A DNA stretch of 64,000 bases from Phytopythium helicoides (lineage: Eukaryota > Oomycota > Peronosporomycetes > Pythiales > Pythiaceae). Location: positions 1 through 64,000 of the forward strand of contig JANFNE010000048.1 in the NCBI GenBank assembly GCA_024867545.1. The letters are read 5' to 3'. Each line of letters begins with the position of its first letter. The first letter of the stretch is position 1. This document shows positions 1 through 11,927 of this stretch, one piece after another. The notes under the pieces are model-generated. The model was given only the letters and a program-made list of their open reading frames with translations. It was not told the DNA's origin and ran no database searches. Made by a program: the position numbers and the translations under genes.

Positions 1-939
1 AAGTCGGTTGGGTTAGAGGGGACGGAGGAGACCAAGACGAAGAAGCGCACGCGCGCCAAGACGGAGCGGCGGCGAGAGCAGTGCCGAGCCAACCAGGCGC
101 GCTACCGCAACAAGCAGCGGTTGTTGCGTCTCGAGTTGAACGAGTCGATCGACAGGCTGAAGAAGGAGGTGCTAGCGCTGGAAACGCGCCACGAGGCGCT
201 GGTCTACCAGCAGCTCGCCAAGGTCAGTCCCTGGAGTATCGTTGTGGAGTTCTTTCGACTCTTTCGCCACGGCCCGTGTATTCGACCGAGCTCCTGGGTC
301 CACAAAGAACTGGTGCTAGGCAAACATCAAGAGCAGAGCGATGGCAGCGATATCACCAAGCTGCTCGAAGACACCCCACACGGCGAGGACCAGCTCAAGT
401 TCCTTCGCTTTTCAATGACTCCGGACGTTTGCGTTGTCGGAAGCAAACAGCACGGCGTGGAGGCGCTCCTGGAGCACTGGGTGCAGTGGACGCGATACGT
501 TGAAGAGTCCGAGATGCTGCTCGTGCGAGTCGAGTCGATGCACAACTCCTCAAACTCGCTTGTGGCTACTGCAAGTCTGCGGGTCGCGATGACTGACTCG
601 GCTGTGCGCGGTCTCTTCCCTCGTCTGAGAGCTGACGACGTGTCCATCCAGTGGCTCGTTGGTCGGCAGATCGAGTTCCCCTGCGCCTTTTGGTTCGAGC
701 ACGACCCCGTGACGAGTGTGGTGACCAGACTGAGAGGTCAATTCAAGATCGTGGAGACGATGCTCGCTGAATTCGGGTCGTTGGCTGAGGTCGCCCGTGT
801 GCTTGACGGATCTCGGCTGACTGTCGACGGATTTCTTGGGCAGGAGTCGACTAACCGGGAGGTGTATGGTGAGGAAACTGTAACGATGGGAGAAGTTAGC
901 AGCCACAATGTTAGGGAAAGCGGCACAAGTAGCGTGTAG
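1..939 (+). CDS. Oomycete bZIP transcription factor, 5' end outside window
   Basis: The reading frame is open from base 1 and the start lies upstream of the window. The basic region reads RRREQCRANQARYRNKQR: Cys stands where bZIP proteins normally have the invariant Asn, and the following Arg is kept. Four leucines at seven-residue spacing follow (RLELNESIDRL, KKEVLAL, ETRHEAL). After the zipper comes a domain of about 200 residues shared by every bZIP in this window, starting VVEFFRLFRHG and ending VARVLDGSRLTVDGFLG. It may be an NTF2/SnoaL-like fold, but that is a guess. The broken gene at 17862-18940 is a copy and shows what the missing N-terminus probably looks like. Expected role: nuclear DNA-binding regulator; target genes are unknown. 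Confidence 0.85.
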   Translation, partial: KSVGLEGTEETKTKKRTRAKTERRREQCRANQARYRNKQRLLRLELNESIDRLKKEVLALETRHEALVYQQLAKVSPWSIVVEFFRLFRHGPCIRPSSWVHKELVLGKHQEQSDGSDITKLLEDTPHGEDQLKFLRFSMTPDVCVVGSKQHGVEALLEHWVQWTRYVEESEMLLVRVESMHNSSNSLVATASLRVAMTDSAVRGLFPRLRADDVSIQWLVGRQIEFPCAFWFEHDPVTSVVTRLRGQFKIVETMLAEFGSLAEVARVLDGSRLTVDGFLGQESTNREVYGEETVTMGEVSSHNVRESGTSSV

Positions 940-1453
940 ATATCTGCAATGGCGAACCCCCTTTGAATATTGCAGTATGTGTTTCGCATAATGGACGAAG
1001 CCGAGCAGTGATAGGACATTTTGGCTGACAGTATCGCCAACTCGCCGCGGCATGACCATTGTGACGTCCAGTATTTCACCCTCAACCAGAACATTGTATT
1101 GGCTGAGCTTGACTGTTGTTTTGTGCCAAGGAAAAAGCTTCGTTGTTCTACAACGACACTGCGTCTGTAGTTAGTGTTAGAAGACTATCAATCCAGGAAT
1201 GCACAACACAACATCCAATGACAGATGAGGGTCAGCTGAGGTTGTCACGTACTATCACTCGCTGACCAAACTCACTCTTTACTTTCGGCGGTGTGATCTT
1301 CGTTTTCAAAGGCTCGACGAGACTCACCACCAATTGATCGCTATTTAGTTCGGGAAGAGAAGTAGAAACTAGCAAGTAGCATCCCTCCCACAGCGCAATG
1401 TTGTCAATCTAAGCGACAAGCTCTCACTCCTCTAAGCAATTTGATTTAGAGAT
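1..1453 (+). repeat. Direct segmental duplication, left copy
   Basis: This stretch (bZIP gene plus about 500 bp of 3' flank) is nearly identical to 18204-19472 in the same orientation. The match runs from the window edge to the sequence GATTTAGAGAT near 1453 and then stops abruptly. Differences are scattered single bases, a 202-bp net deletion in the right copy, and a short replaced stretch near 1308-1330. The true left boundary is outside the window. The flank at 940-1453 contains no gene of its own. Confidence 0.9.
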
Positions 1454-2606
1454 GTTTGAGCACTACATCGTCACGATTATCCATTATTATCAAATGCAAA
1501 GTATTGACATACAACTGCGCGCAGATTCTGTGGTGCCCGATGTTTCAAGAGCACTCGCATTGATACCGCTATTCCAAGCGCAAATGTTACTGCTGCATCA
1601 ATCACCACTACCACTAGAAAGGGAAGAATCCTTTGCAGGTCATGTCCTTGTCAGGTCAGCATTGGTCAGGGCTTACCAGAATATGACCTTACTATAAATC
1701 GATCTTCAACCCTCTAAAATATAATAATATGGGTGTACCCGTCTACATATTGCACCTATTTCATCACCTTCAGCCTCACTTTAACTGCTTTCTTCGTTCT
1801 ATTTCATCATCTCATAGTTATCACTAGATCCATCAGGCATTGATTGCAACTGGAATAAAAAAAAAACTCATTTCTCAATGGAAGAGTGTATTTTATTCAT
1901 CGTTCCCCTCATGCAAGTTTGTTTCCAATGAAAAATACAACCAATAACGATAACTTTTGAAAAACGTTCATGAATATCGCGAAGCATTACTGTTTTGAAA
2001 TCACAATAAATGAATTCAGGATCCATTCAGCATTCACTTCATTCAATACAAGTCATGCATGATAGGAGGTTGAGTGAGTTTTTAAAGGTCGGAAGTACAA
2101 ACGTTCCGGGACCTTTCCTACTAGTGAGTTTGTCGTGAACTGTTATAATCATACACTGCTTGAGTTTAGCTAGGATACATCTGAATGTACCATCCAAAAT
2201 TACTGATGACTTGAATTGTCTTAACCACTACAATTGTACGGGATACCCCCCCCCCCCCCTAGGCAACAGTACTATGCTTTATGAAACACACGAGCAGCGT
2301 CATCAAATCTTTTGGTTAAGATGCATCGTGACCACCCAGCCGCTGTGTTAGCTTAAGAGAGAATCGCAAAAGGTACATTCTACTCAGCTATCAAATTCAT
2401 CAGAAGAAATAGCACCATACATTGGAAAACAAAAAAAAAAGTGAAGGCGAATGCTAAAAAATCTATACGAAGACCTCTAGCAAAAAAAATAAATCAAAAG
2501 AGTCTGACTATGATGCTCTATCTTGATCCAATGCTATTGACGTCTAAATGCTTAGTTTACGGAATTTTGCACAACTGTTCGACAGCTAAATGGAAAAGAG
2601 CATGGG
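1454..2606. other. AT-rich stretch without recognisable gene
   Basis: Only short ORFs of about 60-80 codons occur here, with no recognisable motif and many stops in all frames. Base composition is clearly AT-richer than the bZIP genes. A 14-base C run lies at 2246-2259. Probably old intergenic or decayed transposon DNA. Confidence 0.6.
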
Positions 2607-2972
2607 TTGCTCAATGGTGCTAGATTTGTCAATTTGATTCATGACTCTTGGACAAATTGTGGGAAAACAATATTATCGGAGCAGCAATTGTCTTCTTCGT
2701 CCTTCACAAATGATGACTTCGGCATATATCTCAGATGGCTTTTGCCAAAACCCCAATCACCATTCAATTTCGGTTGCCAAAACATACAACTATGGTTTCG
2801 ATCACGGTATGACATCAATCTCCAAAATGTAGCAAAATTCACAATCTCCGTCACGACTGGATCTACTCGCAAAATATCTTATTAATTCGACACTATTGTA
2901 CCGCGAGATTGTGCTATGCATGTATTGAATTTGTGCATTGGCTACAAGCTTGGATTGAAAGAAATGAAAACG
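2607..2972 (+). mobile_element. hAT-like transposase relic
   Basis: One frame reads VNLIHDSWTNCGKTIL, then YDINLQNVAKFTISVTTG and, after an in-frame stop at about 2883, continues with RDCAMHVLNLCIGYKLGL. The order DSWT, then TTGS, then CxxHxLNLC is what the central part of hAT-family transposases looks like. The middle (about 2700-2790) seems to have slipped frame. No terminal repeats or target duplications were recognised. It is a dead fragment; the family call rests on short motifs only. Confidence 0.45.
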
Positions 2973-3116
2973 TGAATTTGTTATGATGCTAACAGCGGAA
3001 TAACGGAAAAGACAAAGCTAGTTGCACCCCCAGGTGGCCCATTTCCCGAAAGAGCGGTATTCACCAAGCAGGTTCGTGCTCTCAACAATTATTTTTCTAC
3101 AGGACAGCGATTTGAT

Positions 3117-3117
<1 letters not shown>

Positions 3118-3206
<89 letters not shown>
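3118..3206. repeat. (CT)n microsatellite
   Basis: About 89 bases of almost pure CT dinucleotide with a single TT interruption near 3195. The Leu-Ser and Arg-Glu ORFs that cover it on both strands are artefacts of the repeat. Confidence 0.98.
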
Positions 3207-3207
<1 letters not shown>

Positions 3208-3765
3208 ACTTCAAGAAGCTGCTGATTTTCCCGTTCTGAATCCATATGTCGACGTGACGTTCGAGTGGCGCTTGCAAATTGATACAGCGTACACTTGTAA
3301 ATTACCCTGCCGAAAATGATGTATTTCTCAAGAATAACACTGACAGCTTTATTTTTACTGATATTTCACAAGGTGACTAGGATAAATAATATTTAAAATG
3401 GAAGCGATAATTTACATGTCAGTCAAACTTGCGTCTATCGACATTCAAAGAGAAGCTCCTATCTGATGAGTGTTCGCAATTTTTGTGCAGATCAGCTACG
3501 CACGTCGGAGTTTTATTGTTACGATCTGAATGCACATCTAAAGGCACGCTTGCGCCTACAAGTGGTCTCAACGGAGATGTTGTTGAAAGCCCCCAACCAT
3601 GGGTATATACCCGTGCTTGCCGCCTCCATGCGGAAAGAGCGATTGCCAGAAGACTGCACAGAATGCGTCTGTGGTTTGCCCACACCTTCGTTCAGCTCCA
3701 CCACGTCTACCGCGTCTATCCAACAGCCAACACAGACGGGTTAACAACGGGCTGTATTGAGAGCA
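3207..3765. other. No gene seen
   Basis: Overlapping short ORFs on both strands (60-117 codons) have no recognisable domain and no supporting start context. Nothing is assigned. Confidence 0.5.
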
Positions 3766-4407
3766 TTAAGAACGACGACTAGACGCACCTGCACCGGTAG
3801 ATGAATCGGAAGCTGGCGGAGAAATGGTGAGGTCGACATCGACCACGTCGCCCGATGTGGCAGTACGACCAGCCGCACGATCGACAGCCCGCGCCGACTT
3901 CTTGCGCGGCGGGGAGGATTCCGAAGTGCCGCTGGATCGCCGACACTTCGGTCTGTCGGGAGTCATGCCCACCTTCTTCATCTTCGAGCTAGCACCAACA
4001 CGACTAGTCGCTATTGAAGGAGAAACCGCCGATGAAGCCGCTGGAATGGATGGGGACGAAGGAGGAATGCCACTTGGAGATAAGCCCTCGGAGGCGGCCG
4101 TTGAAGGTAACGGCGGAGTGCCTCCAGATTCAGTGGGAGCTCGGGGAGATGGAGCATCTGCGGGCGGGGAGAGAGATACCGAAGCCAGCAGCGGGGTGCT
4201 GACCCAGTCCATCACTCACGCGATCGACCGAAACCGATCCGCGAGAGCATCACGCTCACTTTCAACTGTGTGGAGGCGCTCGGTAACAGTTGCCGCGTCC
4301 GCCAATGCCTTCTCGCGCGCCGCTGCCCTCGCTTCATCAGTTGACTCAACAGACGCGCTTGGAATGACGCTGGCACCGCCGTGAGCTGCCGCCGAGAGGT
4401 TGTGCAC
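3766..4407 (-). pseudogene. Possible retroelement gag-like fragments
   Basis: Two adjoining minus-strand frames lie head to tail. The first (4407 to 4216) starts MHNLSAAAHGGASV and is a short Ala/Glu/Arg-rich helix (ARAAAREKALADAATV, TVESERDALADRF). The second (4215 to 3766) is Pro/Ser/Ala-rich with a basic patch (PPRKKSARAVDRAAGR) and an acidic end. A coiled helix followed by a disordered Ser/Pro-rich part is common in gag regions of oomycete LTR elements, but no zinc knuckle, protease or polymerase is visible next to it. The call is inference from composition and the transposon-rich surroundings. Confidence 0.3.
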
Positions 4408-5268
4408 CTGTGGTGATGTACCTCAGATTTCGCGCCAACGGTGGGCGAGAAGCACGGAGATAGGTGGTCCACACCATCGGCTAAGTACTGCTCCGCCGAT
4501 CGGCCGACAAGCGCTCCGCCGATTGCGTTCAGCTGACAACCTGACGACGTGGGCGACAGGGGAGCGGATGACCTGACCGGACTCATCAACTATCCTACAA
4601 GCACAGACGCCTTCACACCTCCTGTCCACCCGTCTAGCAAGGTAGAGAGCGATGCCCACACCAGTTGGCCTTACATAAAACACACTATCTCTTTTCCCTT
4701 CTCGGATGCAAGACTCTCCTTCGTTTGCGACCACCAGCGGCGCCGGCCCAAGCCGCGCTGATGCTGTGTTTCTCTTCACTGGCACACGACCTCGGTGTGC
4801 CACGTATCACGCTGGACAGGAGGGTAGCCCGCGACGCGCAGAGGTAATTCCGGTCTCCCCGGCGTGCATTTCCTTGCATCTAGTAGCTTAGCTCTACATA
4901 TCTGTCTGTGAGTGTTCAGTCGCTGGATCGACGAGTGTCTGGCGGCTTGGAGCGTGTGTTCCATTAGCTCGTGTATAAGGCCCTGAGTCTGGGCCTATAA
5001 AGATAGAGACTATCGGAGTGCGCGCGGCTTGCGTCCATACATCTGCCGCTTGCACGTGCATACCCTTCTTGTCATTAGCTTAGTGACTGTGTGTCTGTGT
5101 GAGCTTGGTAGCAGCCTAGATTCCTATCTGGGCGTGTTACGACAACCCGATCCAAAGGGCCAAACTCAAGGGGTTACACAACGTGAGACTGATCAGAGCG
5201 AAGCTTAGACCCTCGTAGTCCGAGCTCGCTCAGAGTGTGCACAGGCTCCAACCCCTGCCTGTGTCTCT

Positions 5269-5748
5269 CTATACCTGTCGGCCGGGCTCTCCGTGCCAAC
5301 CGGCTGACGCGTCAGGTGCCAGCTCGGGACTCCCAAGTGGGATTTCCCGGTCCACCTCATCACACACCTCGGCGTGCAGATTCGAGACATGGCGGCGCAG
5401 GGCGAGATGCGATTCAGCCAGCACAGTACGCTGGAGGCCAAGCTCGGAAGCCACGTCGCTCAGCGTAGACACAGCTTGAATCACGCCGAGCACCGAGCGT
5501 AAGGAGGTTTGTGCGGAAAGCAGTGCAGCAGGGTTCGGAGATGATGCCAGGGCAACCGCTCGAAGGTCTTCACACGCGTCACACGCCCTGAGGGCTACCG
5601 GCGTCGGCGGTAGAGCGGGTGGCCGAGCCGCATTCAACGCAGTTGCTACGGCTGACACGGTAGGTGATCCTTCTGTCTCCGTCGCAGCAGGAGCGCCGCC
5701 ACTCGATGTCTCAATCGCCGAGCCATCGGAGGGGTTGACTGTTGTCAT
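5269..5748 (-). CDS. Unrecognised Ala/Ser-rich ORF, possibly gag-related
   Basis: From the ATG at 5748 the frame reads MTTVNPSDGSAIETSSGG and continues for about 160 residues: an Ala/Pro-rich disordered start, then a probable helical part (LGVIQAVSTLSDVASELGLQ, ESHLALRRHVSNLHAEV). The frame is open further upstream, but that part runs through an 18-base homopolymer and a tandem repeat and is unlikely to be coding. No family is recognised. Its size and position beside other fragments suggest the first ORF of a decayed retroelement. Whether it is expressed cannot be judged. Confidence 0.3.
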   Translation of the reverse strand: MTTVNPSDGSAIETSSGGAPAATETEGSPTVSAVATALNAARPPALPPTPVALRACDACEDLRAVALASSPNPAALLSAQTSLRSVLGVIQAVSTLSDVASELGLQRTVLAESHLALRRHVSNLHAEVCDEVDREIPLGSPELAPDASAGWHGEPGRQV

Positions 5749-5820
5749 CTTGTGCGCGCTGGAGAAGTCCAAAAATGAGTATACTCTCACCCCAGCACGG
5801 CTGTACCACACTGGGGCGAC

Positions 5821-5838
5821 GGGGGGGGGGGGGGGGGG
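5821..5838. repeat. Poly-G run of 18
   Basis: Uninterrupted homopolymer of 18 G. It makes frames across this point unreliable and is a likely site of length variation or assembly error. Confidence 0.95.
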
Positions 5839-5963
5839 CTGTGGTGAAGTGGAACTGGAATTGCTGAAACTCGCAACGTCGGTGTCGGTTATCAACCGAG
5901 TGGTATCGGATATCAAAAGGGTGGTGTCCGATGCCAAATTTGGGGTGGTGTATACCAATATCG

Positions 5964-6092
5964 ACCGTCGACACTCAGTGCCCATCGATAAGCAGTGCCC
6001 ATCGACATTCAGTGCCCATCGACACTCAGTGCGCATCAACAATCAGTCCATCGACACTCAGTGGCCGTCGACACTCAGCGACCGTCGACGCG
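5964..6092. repeat. Degenerate ~20-bp tandem repeat
   Basis: About six imperfect units of the form CCATCGACACTCAGTG (variants CCGTCGACACTCAG, CATCAACAATCAG) follow each other head to tail. Each unit carries a TCGA core. No protein-level repeat is supported in any frame. Confidence 0.8.
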
Positions 6093-6637
6093 CGGCGACC
6101 ATCATGTCCAATAACAGGCGATAATCAACGACGATCGGCATCAAGCAGCCGTCGGTCCAGCGGTCCTGCGGAGGCAAGAGAGCCAGCGACAAGGATGGGC
6201 ATGAAGGGAATTCACAAGCGGTAGGACATCAGGGTTAACGCAAGATGAAGGGCTAGGATCAGTCTCGAATTTACTTCGGAAGGCGCAAGTCCTCACGTTT
6301 CTTTGGTTCTCCGTTTCGATTCTCATTCAAGTCTAACACTCAAGGGGGGGGTGTTAAGGTGATACAAATGGTTTTGGTCTGCTATTTGGCGCGTGCGGGA
6401 GAGCACCCCACCACACACTACACACCTGCGGATTGAGGATTTCCACGCCGCGGCCCACACTCTAACCCCCAGGTCTGCCTCAACCAGCGTGGGTACTACC
6501 CATCGAGATCGTGACCGAACGTCGCCCCAGGCCGACGGGTACAAAACGTGACTACTACCACACCGGGGTAACCCCTCCGTACTTCGGCATACACGGGCAT
6601 GTGATATAGTGACTGAAGAAAATACAGGCGTATTGAA

Positions 6638-6660
6638 CCCCCCTCACGTTGTGTCCCCTT
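6638..6660. repeat. Shared element, copy 1
   Basis: CCCCTCACGTTGTGTCCCC here matches CCCCTCAGGTTGTGTCCCC at 8034-8052. Just left of each, on the same strand, GGCGTAT also recurs, so about 30 bp correspond. A related string on the opposite strand occurs near 5157-5183. Possibly the edge of a dispersed repeat family. Confidence 0.5.
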
Positions 6661-7280
6661 TTGGCAAGGTTCTTTCCCTATAAGCCGGGTTGCACACGTA
6701 TGAACAGGGTCCAACAAGCAACACACACACCGCTCCGCTGGCTACGAGCAAGCCAGCGAGCTGCACTCGCACTCCGTGCCCTCAGCTAGAAAGCTGACGA
6801 CGTGCACAAGGCACTACACGGCAGCTGACGGACCGAAATCCCTCAGCCGAAGGGTCTTTCACCGCACTAAAGGCGGCTCGGCCCACACACAGGGCCACCA
6901 AGCACTCACAACCTCTTGGTCTGACCTTGGGCGCAACCACGACACTCAATGTGCGTTGGTGCAGCCGGCGGTCATATCCAGCCCACACCCACGACTCACC
7001 TTGCGCAGATGCTTGCGTCGGACTTGGAAAATTCCGCTCTGTATTGGTTACTTTATAGCTTCATCATCTTCCTACTGTATCCTCTACAATATGCAAGTAT
7101 AAAAATCCTACTTCCGCTGAGCAGTCGCGTACGACCACCACGGTACCTCTTCTTCTGTCCCTTGGGCCGATTGACTGGCCTTTATATGGGCAGCTTGGGC
7201 GACCTTCCTGCCACCGCCCGCTGACCCAGCCAGACTTTCGCCACAGGCCACTTGTCACAGTCGGCTGTACACGCTTGTTT

Positions 7281-7421
7281 ACCGTCCAGTGTACCCGTCT
7301 ACGGGCACTGCCGTCCGTCACCGTCCGGGGTACACACCCACCACCGTCCAGTGTACCTGTCTACTGGCACTGCCGACCGTCACCGTCTGAGGGTACATAC
7401 CCGCCACCGGCTGGTGTACCC
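7281..7421. repeat. ~62-bp tandem repeat, about 2.3 units
   Basis: Two units begin ACCGTCCAGTGTACC at 7281 and 7343, each followed by TGTCTAC/CGTCTAC, GGCACTGCCG and a CACCGTC block. A third, partial unit starts ACCGGCTGGTGTACCC at about 7405. Unit divergence is around 15 percent by eye. Confidence 0.8.
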
Positions 7422-8032
7422 AAGCCTCCCGGACAACCCACGAGCACTTGGCCAGAAGTGCAAATAATATCCCACCGACGCTGAAACACCCGCCTGATAG
7501 CCTCGGCGCTTGGTCATAATTGCAATTTCTTCGGGCGCCTGTCCGGCCGGCCGCTAAATTTTCCAGGACCCTGGTCAGAAATGAAATTTGCTTCACCACA
7601 GGCACGCGTGAGATAGGCAACGAGTCTGGCGATCCCAGACACGCGCTTCTTCACAATCCCCTCCAGCAAAGTTTTGCTGGACCGCGATTTTCTACATATC
7701 CCCTACCGTGAATGCCAACCGCGGCCTTAGAAAATCATTGCAGCCACGAGCAAACTGTTATCAATAAAACAAGCACAAAGGACATCGTGTATTTTTGGTG
7801 AGGTATCCTTCAGCGGCGTCTCATTTCGAACACAACCATCTCCGCATCAGGAGCTGTGTCGACGATTCGTCCAACAGCTACATGAGCTTGATATGCTGTA
7901 ACTATATCCCTGAATGTGCCGGACCAACGCAGTTCGAGTAGCTTTTTGAGTAAAATGTGACGAAGCAGCTTTCGCCTTTTCACATAACGGCGCTTGTTCG
8001 GGAAGGGAAATTCCCACATTGGCGTATGTAGT

Positions 8033-8052
8033 TCCCCTCAGGTTGTGTCCCC
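8033..8052. repeat. Shared element, copy 2
   Basis: Second copy of the CCCCTCA(G/C)GTTGTGTCCCC element described at 6638-6660. Confidence 0.5.
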
Positions 8053-8384
8053 ATAATAATCTTGGCTGCGCCCGACTGCCAGTCTGTCACGGCCCGTTGT
8101 GAAAACCGCACCAGACAGCAGTGTCATTCCGCGCCGTAGGGTACATGCAAACATACAAAAGCCCAATCATGTAACATATACTCCAATCACACCTCTCCGC
8201 TTAGAATAATTCTTAACGGAAAGGATCTCTTCGCGAACCAGTATCCATAGGGAAAAATCCCTAGACCGTTCCGGGTAGGAACCCCATAATAAGCCCAACA
8301 CCAGAGTGCAAGTTTGTCGATACTTGCAAACGCTGTACTCCGCCATGGATGTAGTGATCAACACAGCTTTTAGCACAGAACGGA

Positions 8385-8510
8385 CCGATATAGTGGTCTA
8401 AGCCCGCACCGTCATAGCACAACCGCTCTTAGCGGAAGCTACCGCACACCCATGTGAACTGCCTTCGCGAAGAGATATAGTGATCATCTTCCGCGAAGGG
8501 TCATGGGCGC
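8385..8510. other. Cluster of short palindromes
   Basis: Within about 125 bp lie CGCTCTTAGCG, CTTCGCGAAG and CTTCCGCGAAG, with GATATAGTGGTC and GATATAGTGATC between them. Similar words recur at 10340-10580 (CTCTTAGTGGAG, CCTTCGCGGAAAC, CCACTATATCAC). The second group partly runs in the opposite orientation. They could be hairpin-forming parts of one repeat family. No gene overlaps them. Confidence 0.4.
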
Positions 8511-11500
8511 GTCTTAGAAAAGGGGTGAGCAACTCCACCTGGAGCGCTCTAGAACTTCATACAAATACATCCTACACCAGGCACCATCTTGCCCCTGAGA
8601 CGTTTCTGACGAGTGGCAGCGCCGTCATCATTCAGCATCTCACAACATACACCTACTCTTCGCTGAGAATCACCCGTCAAGAATACCTCTTACCGGAATG
8701 ACCCTTTCGCTAAGAACAAAGCATACATACATGATGTAGATACATTCGCACAAGAACCCCGCACTTGCGTGCATTGCGTTCACACACACATGCATCAACT
8801 ATACCGTCATCTTCCTCGCTGCCAACCGGGTCTCACTCCATGCAGACACACATACCCCAGCGGGGACACATGCACCACTCACCGTAGAAAGCGCTTGGTG
8901 CACGTGCCCCTTGTGCCGTGCTGGTGTAGTCTGTTCACTTGGTGGGAAATGTTCGACTGTGTTGAAAATTAGAGTTGTCGGATGGTAGCTAAAATCTGCT
9001 CTTCACTAGGCAGCCCACTAGGCGTGCGTGAAAATCTGTATGATCCAATGCATCTGGTTGCTCCTGTCGGATCTGTTGATAGCGAGGTATAGTGTGCAAA
9101 CCTTTCGACGCTTGATGTCAACCATGAGCATGCGATGTGTCTGCTCGGCGAATGCGCAAATGACGGGTGACGGCTCCGATGCGTGGCTGTCAGCTTGAAG
9201 TACGGTGGCCGCCAGTAGGACTGTCTTCGAAGTCAGTGGGATGTTTAGTCTGGTGATTACGCCACAGGTCAGAATGTCAGTAAGCTCTTAGCGGAGACTT
9301 GGCTCTTCTCCAGGGTACTTTTAAGCGATGTGATGATGCGGCGCCCTCCATGACGGGTCGATAGGCGGATTTAGGGGAGTAGTCTCACCCTTGGGCGAGT
9401 AATCTCAGCCCTCCGCAGCGAGCTTCGGTCTTGATCTCCCTGGAGAGACGCTTGACTTGGGCCCGCTTGGTCAGTACCGGAGCGTTGTGATCCCCGTTGG
9501 CTCCGTCCGGGGGACCAGGAGTTCTAAACGCGCGCGTAGGAGCCGACGACCAGGCAGGCGACGGCGCTTCCTCTCTCTTCTCCTGAACAAACAAACGATA
9601 TTAGTACACACAATGGGCTCCGCTAACCTTTTCAGGCTAGGGAACCCGTCGGCAGATGAGTAATGACGCTGCGGGGCTCTGCTAGACCCCACAGCCGAAA
9701 ACGCGGATGAACTTAGCCGAGAAGGCTCCGCGGGGACCTTCCTCAGACAGAATATGAAGTCGGACACCAATGCCAGACGTGTCGCCACACTCAAAGCGAC
9801 CGTCCAGCACTGGGCCGAGAAATATGGAACCAACCAGTAATGTACACGCCACTGCGCGACTTACCGATCGGGTGTTGGCCTTGGAGCAACGCGCGGTTGA
9901 CCTCCTCAAGCCCCAAAGAGGTTTCCCTCCCTGGAGAGCTTGTTCTTCCTTGCGCGCGATAGAGGGAGAAAGCGGAAGTCTGTATTGGAAGTCTTACTGT
10001 CTCTGCTACCTCTACTTTTTTATCTTTGCAGTTCTGGTGATAGAGGTCTGATAACGAACCCACGGGAAGCCAGTCAAGGAGGCCAGCCCGTCTTTGTTGA
10101 GCGGTGTGGCCCACACCAACTCTTCCCTGATCCCCAAAAAGGGAACAGGGGTACCTCTCCAGGGGTACTTCCCCAGGAGAGGTCTAAGGAGCTATATTTT
10201 ATCCTAGAGAATGACTTCAATACTGAGGCCAAGTGTGCGCGCGTCTCAAGGACGCTGAGGTGCCTCTGCAGGAGTGAATGCTCGGGCTGATTCTGCAGCG
10301 CTTCATCACAGCGAAGACTTGAGAGTGCTCATGTCGAAACACTATAGCGCACATTGAGTCCTTCGCGTAGAAAATTCTTGCCGTACGATGTCTTGGCGAG
10401 AGGACATTTAGTGCATCATCAATCCGCGGTCGCTGTTAGGCACGCTCTTAGTGGAGTGACCCTGGTCAGAGTGCCTGTCTCATGCTCTTCTTCGTGGAGT
10501 AGCTTCTTGGCGTAACACCCTCTTAGAGTAGGAGCCTTCGCGGAAACATCTTCTTCCCGAAAGATCCACTATATCACAAAAAGGTATACCCATTCTTTCG
10601 CTTGATTACTAGTGTAGCCAGGAAAGACTTCATGTTTGCTTCGACTGCAGTTCCCGTAGCCATCACATTGTCTGCATAATTGAGTGATGTAAGGTTCAGC
10701 GTGAGGCCATAGGTAGAAACAACTTCATAAAGCCCACAATGGTCTTGGATTATGATGTTGTATTGCTTGCTGCTGCATGGCTCTCACAGACGAGGAGTCT
10801 TCATATACCCTTCAAACCAGATCGATGAAGCAGAAGATTATGCTACATTGATTGGATGAAAAGAGTATAGATATCGGTGATTGGTTTCGAATGTGTACAA
10901 GCAATTCGACTGGACAATGTCTTCATCCTTTTCAAAAGACATACAGTTGATATTCGGTTCTTTGACAATATTCATTCTTGCCTTTGCGAGTTGGCTTGGT
11001 GAAAACTGTCGCTGGGTGGATAGTCAACTTTGTAGTTTGCTGTTAGTCGGGATGGAATCCCGCCGATTACAGCCCCAAGGCGGACTGTGCCTAGGTGGCG
11101 AAGTAAGTTACGCAACACAGCACTCAATGATTCCTGGTAGTCAAGATGGTATTTCCAGGTAGTCATTAAATATGTATTTACAATGGCGAGATGCTCAGAT
11201 GGTCGATACTCAGCGGGGTCGACTCGTAGCTGGTTGCTAAACTGACACGATGGACACGAAGTATCGTTAAGCGCGAAGCAGGTGGATTTCATAGATCAAG
11301 ATCGTTTCACTTGCCTGTTGTATACGGGGACCGCCATGAGTCGAGTAGGAGAAGGAAACAGCCATGCTCCGCTAAGAAACACTTAAATAGAGCAGAATCT
11401 TCGAGGTCTCCACCAAGCGCGGAGCGCTGAAGAGGTGTGTTGGCGTAGTCATGGTTGTTGGCTGTCATGGAACCTTTAATAGACGACAGCTTGTAACGAT

Positions 11501-11927
11501 GGCCTGCGGTGGGTTCAAAAACCGTGAAAGTCCGTTGATAAGTATTATAACTCCCTTTATGGAGCACCCGCTATCGTTCCTGCCAACAGAACACGAATCC
11601 CTTCTGTCGGAATCGTATCATTAGATAGATTGGACTCAATAACCTCAGAAAGCATTAACCTGTCTTTGTCATACTGTCATTTTTTAGTTGTATGCACGAT
11701 TGTTTATAAGCCACACAGCCGTTCTAGCCAATAATATTGCGATGCGGTTGTATCATAGTCTGGACAGTCACATTTTAGTTGTGCGCTACAACACGTATTT
11801 TTCATTGTGGTACACAGTACCAAATCAATCAGTGGTTGCAAGCGCGCCCTGAAGACCACGAAGCGCGCAAATATTCACCGCCTGCATGCCGAGCGGGCGC
11901 CCAGACCTTGGTGGCGGGGGTCGATAG

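Larger units (their letters stand above)
6093..11927. other. Repeat-rich DNA without recognisable intact gene
   Basis: Nearly 6 kb in which all ORFs are under about 120 codons and none shows a convincing domain. It contains minisatellite units, two copies of a shared 30-bp motif, a cluster of short palindromes, recurring ATATAGTG words, and one weak ankyrin-like ORF (minus strand, 11307-11567). The picture is of overlapping, decayed transposable elements. No LTR pair could be matched end to end by eye. Confidence 0.55.

Noticed and set aside
4880..5190. Possible LTR (CCTATAAA, later GGTTACACAACG)
   Set aside because: No second copy, primer-binding site or polypurine tract could be established.
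10620..10800. Minus-strand NYADNVMA as a reverse transcriptase YVDD box
   Set aside because: Only the four-residue core resembles it; flanking sequence has no reverse transcriptase motifs.
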